Positions 44,110 to 52,831 of a DNA stretch of 64,000 nt are shown here, piece after piece. The stretch is from Streptomyces kronopolitis (GTDB taxonomy: Bacteria > Actinomycetota > Actinomycetes > Streptomycetales > Streptomycetaceae). The notes beneath the pieces were generated by a model, which was not told where the DNA came from, did not search any database, and saw nothing but the letters and a program-made list of their open reading frames with translations. Location of the stretch: contig NZ_BMND01000003.1 in the NCBI RefSeq assembly GCF_014646275.1, forward strand, positions 124,001-188,000, given 5' to 3'. The translations under genes and the position numbers were made by a program. Each line of letters starts with the position of its first letter. Within the stretch, counting starts at the first letter, position 1.

Positions 44110-45685
44110 CGCTCATTCTGATGGCGCGTCAGGCTGCGCCTTCCCAGCCAGGAGGGGTTTCGAGCTGCTTGGAGGCGCGTGCCGAGCGAGAATTCCACCT
44201 CTGGCGGCGGCGCTCGGGTTCTGGCGGAAGTCCTGGGCCTCGTCTTCGAGTTCGGGCGACATTGCGTGCTCGGAGCGTTCCCCCAGCCTGTGCAGTGCGC
44301 GCGCCAGGTGACGCAGCAACGTGTGACCGCTGAGGGCCCCCGGCTCAACCGGTCACGTAGCGGCGCCCCTGCCTCGTCGACCAGTCGCTGGTAGAGACGA
44401 ATACGAGCCTCGCCGTGACGGCGTTCGAGTTCCTCATCGCGCTGGACGTCGGGGTCGTTCAGGGGCAGGTGCCAGCGGTGATCCAGGCTCTCGGCGACCG
44501 AGTGACGGGTGCGGATGGACCAGCCATCCCGCGGCGCAGTGAGCACACGCTGCTGGAGGAAGGCATCGTCCAGGTTGCGCTGGGCCTCATCGGCCTCGTC
44601 GACCAGCAGCAGGTCCAGATCGTGCTGGAAACGTTCGATGACGCGCATGTTGGCGGCTGACCCGCTTGCTTTGGAGTGCAGCATGCCGGCCGGAGTGGTC
44701 ACGATGACCTCGGCGTCGGCGAAGTCGTGCAGATCATGGTGGCGCGGGCAGCGGGACGGCATCGGGCAGTCCTGCATGCCGCGCTTGCCAGGGACCAGGA
44801 ACCTGCCTCGGCACGGCCGGCCCTTCTCCTCCAGAGGCTCGCTGTTGACCAGTTGATCGGGGGGCGCAGGTCCACCGTGTAGCGGGCGGCGCCGTCCGCA
44901 TAGCGAGGGAGGTGGGTGTCCTGGTCGTGAAGGGTGGTGCCCCAGTAGGCGGCCACGTGCTCCGAGCGGTTGCTCCGGCCGATCTGCGGAACAGCCTTGA
45001 TTCCCAAGGCGCGCAGGAAGGCAGCCTTCGCGTACACATCGGCGACCGACGCCAGCAGGTAGCCCCCACGGAGGCCGCGGCGCACCGCGAGCACGGTGAG
45101 CAGGTCCATAAGCGTGGACTTGCCGGAGTTCATCAGCCCGACCAAGTGCAGGACGCCGTTCAGGGCGAGGGGACGGTCGACGGCGAGGTCGCCCAGGGCG
45201 CCGGGGACCGATTCGGGCACGGCGAATTCAGTGGTCGCAACCGTGCTGCCCAATTGCGGTTAGTGACCTGCGGCTGGTCCTCGAGGAGGGTGTCCACAGA
45301 GGTTGCGACGGCACGCAACTCGCCACGGGTGAAGCGAAACGGCTCCCGGCGGCGTGAGGCGACTGGATCCGCCAACTTCAACGGTTCGTCCGCAGGCAGT
45401 CAGTCGGGCACATGCGCCGATTCCCAGGAGCCATCGGCGCGCGTGAAGGACACGGTCGATCCCACCGGCGCTGGACGGATGCCGGCAGGCTTGTAAGGAA
45501 CCGTAGCTTTGAGGGCTTGGCGATACGTGTCGTGCCAGCCGATGAGATAGGGCGAAGACTGCGCGGTGAAGACGGTGCCCGGACGGACATGGCGGCCGCT
45601 CTGCTCCGCGTCGAAGCCGCGCAAGCGGACGTTGACACGGAGGTAGCGGTCCAGCATGTGGAGGAACTGGGTGGGAAGCGAGCGA
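44110..45685 (-). pseudogene. DinG-like helicase remnant (resembles the helicase of pPIWI-RE systems)
   Basis: Pieced together across frames, the remnant reads from SLPTQFLHMLDRYLRVNV (near 45,680) through a P-loop GLMNSGKSTLMDLL (near 45,125) to a Cys-rich stretch (GRPCRG, MQDCPMPSRCPRHH) like the FeS domain of XPD/DinG helicases, then LLLVDEADEAQRNLDDAFLQ, a Walker B DEAD-type box, and LLRHLARALHRLGE. Lesions: an in-frame TGA near 45,401, a frameshift near 45,250, a one-base loss at a six-G run (44859-44864), a frameshift near 44,345, and a missing 3' end at about 44,110. Assignment to the pPIWI-RE helicase rests on remembered similarity and is tentative. Confidence 0.6.
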
Positions 45686-45829
45686 GATGAATGCCTCGAC
45701 AGAGCACAGACTCGGACGGTTCACGGACCGCGACCTGGCCGGGCGATGGTTCAGCCACCGCCAGGAGCACGCCGTGCTCGGCCTGCTGTCAGCGCAGGAG
45801 AACCAGCGCCGCCCCCGCAACTGAACCGC

Positions 45830-46127
45830 TTCGCGACGTGGAAGTGCGCGAACTGGCTCGCGACTGCGCGTTCACCACCACGGCCGAGGACGGCCGTGTC
45901 CGCTACAAGCTGCTCGGCAAGTCTTCAAGGACCGCCAACTGATCGGCGACGAGGAGGAATGGGGTGTCCTGTACATCGTGCACCGCGCCGTGCAGGTGCT
46001 GCTGCATATCAACGACGACCCCACGCACCTGTTCGGCTACCGCAAAGGCCGCACCGGTCCCCATGCCCTGGTCACGGATATGCCCCAGCGGCTGAACGCC
46101 TTCCAACAGCACCTCAACGAGCTGTAG
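45830..46127 (+). pseudogene. Probable integrase/recombinase remnant
   Basis: Two adjoining frames give VRELARDCAFTTTAEDGRVR YKLLGK-type sequence then VFKDRQLIGDEEEWGVLYIV and HINDDPTHLFGYRKGRTG, ending at TAG 46125-46127. The pattern resembles the middle of Streptomyces tyrosine-recombinase-like integrases, but no catalytic Arg-His-Tyr set is visible. A frameshift lies at about 45,922. I am not certain of the family. Confidence 0.35.
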
Positions 46128-46212
46128 TCCACCGGCGACGGCCGCTACGTCCCCCTCGACGGCGATCAGTCATGGTACGAGGTTGCATCCCGCAGGCGGC
46201 TCGGTGAAGCCC

Positions 46213-46229
46213 GTCAGACATTGTCTGAC
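46213..46229. promoter_or_regulatory. Perfect palindromic operator-like site
   Basis: GTCAGAC-ATT-GTCTGAC, seven-base arms with a three-base spacer, resembling GntR/FadR- or TetR-type operators. It lies 155 bases before the small gene at 46384. No regulator gene of these families is adjacent; only a PadR gene is near. The surrounding 46,128-46,383 has no supported gene. Confidence 0.45.
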
Positions 46230-46383
46230 CAGGGCTATTGTGAGGTCGGCCCGCCCGGGTCGCGGGGGCAACCAGCTGCTTGCCAGTCGTCCTCGGGCGA
46301 ACGAACACTCAGCCTCCAGAGGCCGTCGAGATTCACCCGGAACAGTTTCCGTGCACGGGAGCTACGGCGTGTTCGGAGGCGTT

Positions 46384-46608
46384 GTGAGTCTGCGATCAGA
46401 AGGCATGGGCCTGGGGGCGCGGAAGGGTGGACGGAGCTCCGGCGTGGTTCGCACCGTGAGTGCGGACCAGCCCGCGGAGGCCGACACCCGGTCCGAGGAG
46501 TTGAAGGATGACTGGGACCAGTCCCTCGAGGCCGCCCTCACACCGATCGCCTCCATGGTGGCGTCGATCCTGTCGCTCGCGGCCAGCAACCAGAGGCGGA
46601 AGGCCTGA
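46384..46608 (+). CDS. Small hypothetical protein
   Basis: A 74-residue candidate starting at GTG 46384 and converging on the PadR gene with a six-base gap. The C-terminal half (EELKDDWDQSLEAALTPIAS then MVASILSLAASNQRRKA) has an amphipathic/hydrophobic character that could be membrane-associated. An alternative start is GTG 46456 (50 residues). No family recognised; the coding call rests on codon bias and the palindrome upstream. Confidence 0.4.
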   Translation: MSLRSEGMGLGARKGGRSSGVVRTVSADQPAEADTRSEELKDDWDQSLEAALTPIASMVASILSLAASNQRRKA

Positions 46609-46614
46609 GCCCGG

Positions 46615-47265
46615 TCAGCTCACGGAGCCGCCCGAGCCCAGCTTGGCCGTCACCTCGTCGAGGAGCCGCGCGCCCTCCCACAGCGCGTTGTCCGGGGTGG
46701 ATTCGGACTGGAGCAACTTCTGTGCGGCTGTGGTGAGGTCGTCGAGCCTCTGCTGAAAGAACGTTCTGGCAGAAGGCTGCGGGCCAGGGGGGAACGATAC
46801 GGTCCAGCTGAGTCCGTGGTGTTCGTCCAAGCCGAGTGCCGGCCCTTCCCTCGCGGATCCGAACTGCTTCCGGAAGTCGCCGACGATCTCCTCGACCGCG
46901 CTGCGGATGGGGTCGCTCAGGGGTTCCACCGGAGCCACCGAACTCTGCGCGGCAGGCTGTTCGCCCGGTCGGTCGACGGTACCGGGGGAGGAGCTGCCGG
47001 CGAGCCGGTGGCGTTCCAGCTCCTGCCGGCCGGCCGGCGTGAGTCGGTAGATCTTGCGGCCGTCGGCCGTCGCATGGCTGAGCAGGCCCTCGGCCTCCAG
47101 CTGGCGCAGCCGCGGATAGACGATGCCGGGAGAGGGGCGGTAGGCGCCGGCGAACCGCTCGCTCAGCTTGGTGAGCAACCCGTAACCGTGGCTCGGCTGT
47201 TGATCGAGCAGAGCCAGCAGGTGGAGCCGTATCTGGCTGTGGGAGAAGCGGAGATTGCCGCTCAT
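46615..47265 (-). CDS. PadR family transcriptional regulator
   Basis: A 216-residue regulator. The N-terminal winged helix is typical of PadR: HSQIRLHLLALLDQQPSHGY, then SPGIVYPRLRQLEAEGLLSH and GRKIYRLTPAGRQELERH (residues 8-85). The C-terminal part, longer than in short PadR proteins, is helical and probably dimerises. ATG 47265 has an AGGAGG site seven bases upstream, so the longer frame to 47373 is not used. Its target is unknown; the neighbours are mobile-element remnants, so it may be a leftover cargo gene. Confidence 0.85.
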   Translation of the reverse strand: MSGNLRFSHSQIRLHLLALLDQQPSHGYGLLTKLSERFAGAYRPSPGIVYPRLRQLEAEGLLSHATADGRKIYRLTPAGRQELERHRLAGSSSPGTVDRPGEQPAAQSSVAPVEPLSDPIRSAVEEIVGDFRKQFGSAREGPALGLDEHHGLSWTVSFPPGPQPSARTFFQQRLDDLTTAAQKLLQSESTPDNALWEGARLLDEVTAKLGSGGSVS

Positions 47266-47344
47266 CCGTCCGTCCTCCTGGATGACTGATACCAAGGGCT
47301 TCCTGGCGTGCATGAGATGAGGCGAGGAAGCCCCAAGGTCTGTT

Positions 47345-47605
47345 GTGGCGCCTGACCTGGACTCCCTCGCCACCGCACTCTATGTGAAGACCGATGTCCT
47401 GCTGAAGGAATCGCCCCCCATCTGGCCCGTGGCGTCCCGAGATCGGCATCGCGCCCCGGCTCAGTGACGCCGAGGTGGTCACCCTGGCTGTGATGCAGGC
47501 CCTGCTTGGGTTCACCTCCGGACGCCGCTGGGCCCGCCACGCCGCCACCCGTCTGCGGCACTTGGTCGCGTACCTGCCCGGACAGTCGGGAAAAACCGGT
47601 TTCGG
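47345..47605 (+). pseudogene. IS982-type transposase, N-terminal fragment
   Basis: GTG 47345 begins VAPDLDSLATALYVKTDVLL, then after a frameshift near 47,415 continues as APRLSDAEVVTLAVMQALLG and RHAATRLRHLVAYLPGQSG, matching the N-terminus of Streptomyces IS982-type transposases as I recall them. The catalytic DDE part is missing. A 9-bp inverted pair (47296-47304 and 47325-47333) lies just upstream and may belong to the element's end. Confidence 0.6.
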
Positions 47606-47723
47606 TGTACAAGTGAACGTGCACCATCTCGTATGGATGGGAGTGCACCGAACCTGATGCAGTGACGGGAGGGTGCCACGAGTCGTCTGTCGTCGGTTTC
47701 GGGGTGGCAGGGGGACGGCTGAC

Positions 47724-48108
47724 GTGGTCTTGGGCCCGCATCGTTGGCTGGAGTGGAGACGGTTTCGCGGTCTGTACGAGTCCGGCGCGATCAGCCTGTG
47801 GCAGATCGCGCCGGAGACCGGACTGAACCGTCACACGGTCGCGAAGCACTTGTCGAGTGAGGCTCCGGTCGCGCCGCCGGAAAGGCTGGTCGAGGGGCGG
47901 CAGCTTCGGCGGGCGGTCGATGAGGTCGCTTTGCTCGTCGATGCGATGTGCAGGTCGGAGATCCTGCTGAAGGCATCTGTGATCCACGAGCGTCTGGTGC
48001 CGGAGTACGGGGTCGTCATCAACTACGAGCGGGTCAAGATCTACCTCCAGGAGGCCCGCCCCCGGTTCGTCGAGGAACTCGGCATCAGCCCGGGCGAATT
48101 GGCACGCT
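47724..48108 (+). pseudogene. IS21-type transposase (IstA), N-terminal fragment
   Basis: GTG 47724 encodes VVLGPHRWLEWRRFRGLYES with a helix-turn-helix (SLWQIAPETGLNRHTVAKHL) and SEILLKASVIHERLVPEYGV, then LQEARPRFVEELGISPGELA, the standard start of IS21 transposases. After about 48,108 similarity ends; the frame runs on only as antisense to the DUF4097 gene. The catalytic domain and IstB are absent. The fragment marks the right side of the degraded island. Confidence 0.72.
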
Positions 48109-48149
48109 CGCTGACCGCCTACGGACCACTGACCCTTCGCATCCGTCAT

Positions 48150-48926
48150 CTAGTCCGCGATGCGGGTACCTTCGGTTTTCTCCAGGTTGTCGCCGTTGAG
48201 CAGCACGACGCGGCCGGAGACGCTACTGGCCCAGATCGAGGCGCTGCCGCTGCCGAAGTCACCCTTGGCCTTGTGGTGTCCAGGCATCCTGACCGGGACG
48301 ATTCCCCTGAACTGGCTGGAGACCCGTCCGTTGACGGACTCCAGGTGAACCCTGGCGTCAGCTGTCTCCGACAGGCAGACGCTGATGTCACCCGACACGC
48401 TCGACAGTTTCAGCGCACGGGTCCTGCGGGGTGTGGCGTACAGGGCGACAGTGCCGGACACGGACCGGATCTCGACGTCGCCGCTCAGGTTGATGGCGTC
48501 CACGTGTCCCGAGGAGGTCTCCACCTCCACGGCACCGGACAGCTGGTTTAGCGTGGTCCCGCCCTCCCCGTTGTGCACCTGGACGTCGCCCCGGCTGTCG
48601 CCGACCAGGACGTCGGCGGACACGGACCACAGGTCGAGATGGCAATGGCGTGGCACGGCGAGGTAGATGACGGCATGTTGGGACGGTCGGTGGCGCAGTC
48701 GGCCCTTCGCGACGTGTTGCCGGCCGGTGCCATGGTGCCCCAGGAAGAGTAGACCGTCCCGGTGCTGGACGCTGATCGGGTGCCGGTCGATCTCGGACAC
48801 GTCCAGCGTGACGTCGTCGTCGTCCGTCCCGATCACCTGGATGCGTCCCCTGGCAGTGAAGGACCGGACGGCTGCCACCCCTTCCAGAGTCATGCGCCGC
48901 GGTCGATCGATCTTCAAGTGCGTCAT
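48150..48926 (-). CDS. DUF4097 family beta-repeat protein
   Basis: A 258-residue protein made of repeated beta strands of the DUF4097 type, seen as VQVHNGEGGTTLNQLSGAVE, VETSSGHVDAINLSGDVEIR and VSGTVALYATPRRTRALKLS. Such proteins form right-handed beta-solenoids, are often secreted or membrane-linked, and their function is unknown. This one has no signal peptide. It lies downstream of the MarR gene on the same strand, separated by a 13-bp inverted repeat, and its 3' end abuts the IS21 fragment with an intact stop codon. Confidence 0.78.
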   Translation of the reverse strand: MTHLKIDRPRRMTLEGVAAVRSFTARGRIQVIGTDDDDVTLDVSEIDRHPISVQHRDGLLFLGHHGTGRQHVAKGRLRHRPSQHAVIYLAVPRHCHLDLWSVSADVLVGDSRGDVQVHNGEGGTTLNQLSGAVEVETSSGHVDAINLSGDVEIRSVSGTVALYATPRRTRALKLSSVSGDISVCLSETADARVHLESVNGRVSSQFRGIVPVRMPGHHKAKGDFGSGSASIWASSVSGRVVLLNGDNLEKTEGTRIAD

Positions 48927-48980
48927 TGCGCTCCTTTGTTCCCATGGACCGTCACGCCTGGTTCGGAGCCGATGAAGCCC

Positions 48981-49022
48981 CGGTGGGGATATCTCTGACG
49001 GGGGGCAGCGATATCCCCACCG
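48981..49022. promoter_or_regulatory. 13-bp perfect inverted repeat between the MarR and DUF4097 genes
   Basis: Arms CGGTGGGGATATC (48981-48993) and its exact complement (49010-49022) with a 16-base spacer lie 44 bases after the MarR stop and 55 bases before the DUF4097 start. It could terminate marR transcription or be an operator for the DUF4097 gene. Confidence 0.55.
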
Positions 49023-49066
49023 AGGCGGCCGGTGGGCGGTTACCTGGATCGGTGTCCGGTGCGGGG

Positions 49067-49564
49067 TCAGCTGCGGGCAGCAGGCATGCCCGTGCTCTGC
49101 TGGAGCTTCGTCGCCTCGTTGTGGGTGGTCTCCGCCGCGTGGCTGACGAAGTCGAGGACCAGCGCCAGCTCGTGGTCGGCGTAGCGGGAGCACAGCTCCA
49201 TCATCGAGTCCGTTATCGAACCGAAGAGTCCGAGGACCTTGTCGGGCACGTTCGGGTTGACAACGATGATCACCTTTCGCCGGTCGTTCGGATCCTGCTC
49301 CCGGTTCACCAGTCCGGCCTTCTCCAGGCGGTTGATCACTCCGGTGATGGCGCCGGAGGTGAGTCCGGAGACCTCGGCCAGCCGACCTGCGGTGACCGGC
49401 CCGGGGCCGGAGGACGCGAGGTCGAGGCACTTCAAGTCAGTTGGGCTGATGCCCAGTCGGTCGGCGATCGCCTGGTGGAACAGGACAGTCTCACCGCTGA
49501 GGCGGCGCAACTTCCACGAGAGCGCACCGACGAGGTCCTCCCTTGGGGGCAAGCCAGTTGACAT
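49067..49564 (-). CDS. MarR family transcriptional regulator
   Basis: A 165-residue winged-helix regulator. The core covers about residues 30-110: FHQAIADRLGISPTDLKCLD, AGRLAEVSGLTSGAITGVIN (recognition helix) and RLEKAGLVNREQDPNDRRKV, the wing with the conserved D-x-R-R. It is divergent from a 14-TM drug exporter gene, the classic arrangement in which MarR represses the exporter until its ligand binds. A palindrome in the shared promoter is its likely operator. Confidence 0.88.
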   Translation of the reverse strand: MSTGLPPREDLVGALSWKLRRLSGETVLFHQAIADRLGISPTDLKCLDLASSGPGPVTAGRLAEVSGLTSGAITGVINRLEKAGLVNREQDPNDRRKVIIVVNPNVPDKVLGLFGSITDSMMELCSRYADHELALVLDFVSHAAETTHNEATKLQQSTGMPAARS

Positions 49565-49584
49565 GTGTGCTAAAGCCTCCCTAA

Positions 49585-49603
49585 TATCTTGCCTCGTAAG
49601 ATA
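49585..49603. promoter_or_regulatory. Likely MarR operator
   Basis: TATCTT-GCCTCGT-AAGATA, perfect 6-bp arms (extendable to ATCTTGC/GTAAGAT with one mismatch), 21 bases before the marR start in the marR-exporter divergent region. AT-rich sequence here suits a promoter. Confidence 0.6.
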
Positions 49604-49793
49604 AGATACTTCATGGTGGACGAGTTCTCAACCGTGCCGCTACTTCTTCTGACTCTCCCTGATCCAGGTCCAGCTCTCCCTCAGGCGGGGAAGCGCTGTT
49701 CATCTTGTCGGGTCGGGAAGCGTCTGGCCGTCTCACCCGCGACTGTTACGCGTTATGGACGTCGGGCCGTGGGCAAGCAACGAGGAGACTGAT

Positions 49794-51503
49794 GTGACTG
49801 CAACCGATGTGGAAGTGCCCGCCGGTGCGGGCGGCAGCGCGGCCCAGAGCTCTCGACGATGGTGGGCGCTCATCGCCTTGCTCCTGGCGAGCTTCATGGA
49901 CCTGCTCGACGGAACCATCGTGAACGTGGCCATCCCGTCGCTGCAAAGGAACTTAGGGACGAGCGACTCCGACGCTCAGTGGGTGGCCTCGGGGTACGCG
50001 CTGGCGTTCGCGCTGGTGCTGATCACCGGTAGCCGGCTGGGAGACATCTTCGGCCGCAAGAACCTGTTCATGATCGGCGTGGCCGGTTTCGTGCTCTCCT
50101 CGGTCCTCTGCGGAGCGGCCCAGGGCCCCGAGATGCTGATCGTCGCCCGCGTGCTGCAGGGCGCGATGGCCGCGCTCATGGTGCCGCAGGTGCTCTCCAC
50201 CCTGATGGCGACCTTCCCGCCCAGGCAAGGGGCCATGGTGGCCGGCATGTTCGGCGGGGTCTCCGGCCTCGCTGTGGTCAGCGGTCCTATGCTTGGCGCG
50301 CTGCTGATCAAGGCCGACTTGTTCGGCCTGGAGTGGCGGTCGATCTTCCTGGTCAACGTCCCGGTCGGGATCATCGCGCTGATCGGCGCCGCCCTGTACG
50401 TGCAGAACACCAAGTCCGAGCATGTGCAACGAGTCGACATTGTGGGCAGTCTGCTGGTCACGGCAGCCATGCTGCTGCTGGTCTATCCCCTGCTCCAGGG
50501 CCGAGACCTGGGGTGGCCGGCGTGGACGTATGTGTCCATGGCGATGTCGGTTCCGGTGCTCGCGCTCTTTGCCTTCGTGCAGATCCGCAAGGGCCGCGCC
50601 AACAAGTCGCCGCTGGTTGAAATGAGCCTCTTCCACAAGCTCTCCTTCAACGCGGGTCTGCTCATCGGGTTCCTGTTCTTCGCCGGGCTGATCGGGTTCT
50701 TCTTCGTCTTCATGATGTACCTGCAGATCGGCCGCGGCTTCGAGGTCGTGCACGCGGGTCTCACCGCCCTGCCCTGGTCGCTCGGCATGGCGATTGGTTC
50801 GGCGGTCTCCGGCGCGGTCCTCGCCCCCAAGCTCGGCCGCAAGCTGCTCAGTACCGGGGCGCTGGTCATGTGTGCCGCCTTCGTCGGGCTCATCCTGACG
50901 CTGCACTACGAGGGCATCAACGCCTCGTCCTGGCAGATGCTGCCCAGCCTGGTGGTGGCCGGACTCGGCATGGGTGCTGTCGTCTCCTCGCTGTTCGGCA
51001 TCGTGCTGGCGGCCGTGGAGCCGCGGGAGATCGGGTCCGCGTCGGGTCTGGTGAACGCCATCACCCAGGTCGGGGCCTCGGCCGGCATCGCGATCCTCGG
51101 CGTCGTCTTCTTCTCGCTGCTCGGCTCCCAGTCCACCGGTATCGCGGACCGGGTGACCCCGCAGCTGAGGGTCGAGATGTCGGCGGTGCACGTGCCCAGC
51201 ACGGTCCAGGACCAGGTGATCGCGACCTTCCGGTCCTGCTACCACGACCGGATGGTGGCGAAGGACCCGTCGCAGACGCCCGCGAGCTGCGGCGGCGCCA
51301 AGTCCGGAGACGGGGCGACCGCCCAGGTGCCGGACTCCGTCAGTAAGCAGATGGCAGCGGTGTTCGAGCACACCGGCTCCCGGGCGAACGGTGAGAACTT
51401 CACCCTGGCGCTCCAGCGCACCCTGTGGTGCGCGGCGGGAGCCATGATGCTGGTCTTCCTGCTTTCCTTCCTCCTCCCGGCCCGCGCGCGGAAGTGGGGA
51501 TAA
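49794..51503 (+). CDS. MFS drug:H+ antiporter, DHA2 family (14 TM, EmrB/QacA type)
   Basis: A 569-residue exporter. After a polar N-terminus come 14 membrane helices, with motif C/D1-type sequence LLASFMDLLDGTIVNVAIPS in helix 1 and ITGSRLGDIFGRKNLFMIGV (motif A) near residue 85. A large loop with two cysteines lies between the last helices (about residues 480-530). GTG 49794 has GAGGAG upstream; ATG 49755 is less likely. Codon 54 is TTA (49953-49955), so translation should need the bldA tRNA. It is the likely exporter of the neighbouring cluster's product. Confidence 0.88.
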   Translation: MTATDVEVPAGAGGSAAQSSRRWWALIALLLASFMDLLDGTIVNVAIPSLQRNLGTSDSDAQWVASGYALAFALVLITGSRLGDIFGRKNLFMIGVAGFVLSSVLCGAAQGPEMLIVARVLQGAMAALMVPQVLSTLMATFPPRQGAMVAGMFGGVSGLAVVSGPMLGALLIKADLFGLEWRSIFLVNVPVGIIALIGAALYVQNTKSEHVQRVDIVGSLLVTAAMLLLVYPLLQGRDLGWPAWTYVSMAMSVPVLALFAFVQIRKGRANKSPLVEMSLFHKLSFNAGLLIGFLFFAGLIGFFFVFMMYLQIGRGFEVVHAGLTALPWSLGMAIGSAVSGAVLAPKLGRKLLSTGALVMCAAFVGLILTLHYEGINASSWQMLPSLVVAGLGMGAVVSSLFGIVLAAVEPREIGSASGLVNAITQVGASAGIAILGVVFFSLLGSQSTGIADRVTPQLRVEMSAVHVPSTVQDQVIATFRSCYHDRMVAKDPSQTPASCGGAKSGDGATAQVPDSVSKQMAAVFEHTGSRANGENFTLALQRTLWCAAGAMMLVFLLSFLLPARARKWG

Positions 51504-51517
51504 GCACCGGGAGCACT

Positions 51518-51563
51518 GATCGCGGTGGAGTCAGGACCTTGATGTCCTGGCTCCACCGCGATC
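51518..51563. terminator. Bidirectional hairpin terminator
   Basis: A 20-bp stem with one G-U type mismatch (arms 51518-51537 and 51544-51563) and a 6-base loop lies between the converging exporter and SDR genes. Confidence 0.8.
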
Positions 51564-51578
51564 GCCGTGCCCCAGGTC

Positions 51579-52367
51579 CTAACGCCCCCAGAGACGTTCG
51601 AAGACGCGGTAGGACACCGAGCGCGGCAGGATCTTGCTCAGCTTGACGGCCGCCCGGTAGTGCCGCCCGGGGATGCAGACCGGCTCCCCGGACCGCACGG
51701 CCGCGATTGCCTCGCGGGCCACCTCGTCCCGGTCGAGCCAGACGAACTCCGGCAGGCGGATGCTGCGCATTCCGCCGTGCGCTCCGCCCTCACCGCGCCG
51801 GACGAAACCGGGGCAGAGCACTGTGGCGTGGACACCGGACTTGCGTGCCTCGCAGTACAACGTCTCCGTCATCGACGTAAGGAAGGCCTTGGTCGCGGCA
51901 TAGGTCGCGCCCTGGGGCTGAGGGAGGAAGCCAGCAATGGACGAGACGTTAAGGATGCCGCCGTGCCGACGGGGGATCATGATGGACAGTGCCGCGTGGG
52001 TCAGCCGCAGTGGTGCCAGTACGTTGAGGTCCACCTTCCCCAGTTCGTACTCCAGCGGTTGGTCTGCGAGCGGGCGGGGGGGACGAGAGCCTGCACCGGC
52101 GTTGTTGACCAGCAGGTCGATCGGACGGTCGGGGTCGGTCAGCCGCTCGGTGACCGCGGCCAGTTCCTCCGGCACGGTGAGGTCGGCCGTCAGCACCTCG
52201 ATGGACACCTGGTAGTGGCTACGGAGCTCCTCTGCCAGGCTCTTCAGGCGGTCACCGCGTCTCGCGACCACCACGACATCGGCCCCCTGCTCCGCCAATC
52301 GTCGGGCCAGACTCTGACCGATACCACTGGATGCCCCGGTCACCAGGGCGGATGTGTAGGTCACCAT
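51579..52367 (-). CDS. Short-chain dehydrogenase/reductase
   Basis: A 262-residue classical SDR using NAD(P)H. The Rossmann motif ALVTGASSGIGQSLARRL is at residues 7-24, LLVNNAGAGSRP near 82, the catalytic Ser in ILNVSSIAGF, and the Y-x-x-x-K pair in ATYAATKAFLTSMTE. ATG 52367 follows AAGGTGG. The C-terminal VSYRVFERLWGR resembles fatty-acid/ketone-type SDRs common in actinobacteria. A role in the polyketide pathway (reduction of a keto group) is possible from position only. Confidence 0.85.
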   Translation of the reverse strand: MVTYTSALVTGASSGIGQSLARRLAEQGADVVVVARRGDRLKSLAEELRSHYQVSIEVLTADLTVPEELAAVTERLTDPDRPIDLLVNNAGAGSRPPRPLADQPLEYELGKVDLNVLAPLRLTHAALSIMIPRRHGGILNVSSIAGFLPQPQGATYAATKAFLTSMTETLYCEARKSGVHATVLCPGFVRRGEGGAHGGMRSIRLPEFVWLDRDEVAREAIAAVRSGEPVCIPGRHYRAAVKLSKILPRSVSYRVFERLWGR

Positions 52368-52646
52368 CCCGTGCCACCTTGTCTCTCGCTGGGCGCTCGC
52401 CAACCGGGCGAAGACGGAGCGCACGCCATTGTTTTGGCGACGATGCTGGCCAACGGAGCTAGCGCGCTGCTGGACAGCGGTAAGGCGGCGGCGAAAACAG
52501 CGTGAGGCCCCGTCGATCGCGACGAACCGGCCCCGCGGGCAGAAGTTGCGGACTCCCGCCGACCGATCACGACGACGGTCACCGGAACCCGAGACAGGGG
52601 CTGCACCCCGGCCTCGGCCGTCCACCCGAGGTTTTCGGTCAGATTT

Positions 52647-52660
52647 AGAACACTGGTTCT
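52647..52660. promoter_or_regulatory. TetR-type operator-like palindrome
   Basis: AGAAC-ACTG-GTTCT, 5-bp perfect arms. The AGAAC/GTTCT half-sites are typical of TetR operators in Streptomyces. No TetR gene is in the window. Confidence 0.4.
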
Positions 52661-52696
52661 GCCCGGCAACGCGGGGTGAGCCGTGACCTGGTGGCA

Positions 52697-52719
52697 TCAA
52701 GTCAGCTCGGTTGACTTGA
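52697..52719. promoter_or_regulatory. Palindrome TCAAGTCA-N7-TGACTTGA
   Basis: Perfect 8-bp arms separated by GCTCGGT, 113 bases before the DUF1772 start. The right arm overlaps a TTGACT that could be a -35 box. Likely operator for a pathway regulator. Confidence 0.55.
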
Positions 52720-52831
52720 AACCTTCCATGCCGCCACCGCCGCGTCCATTGAGCCGCTAGTGCGCTTATCGAACATCGGTCAGGTTGCAGGTCCAGGACT
52801 GCGGGACCTCTTCGAACAGGAAGAGGAGCGC

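Larger units (their letters stand above)
52368..52831. other. Divergent control region between the SDR and DUF1772 genes
   Basis: 464 bases with no supported gene. The first about 230 bases look like degenerate coding-like sequence without conserved features. The right part holds two palindromes at 52647-52660 and 52697-52719, described separately. Confidence 0.5.

Noticed and set aside
44859..44864. Six-G run as a sequencing error rescuing the DinG-like gene
   Set aside because: One added base would fix this frameshift only; an in-frame stop, two more frameshifts and a missing 3' end remain.
51567..52505. 312-codon open frame on the plus strand
   Set aside because: Antisense to the SDR gene, which has all catalytic motifs.
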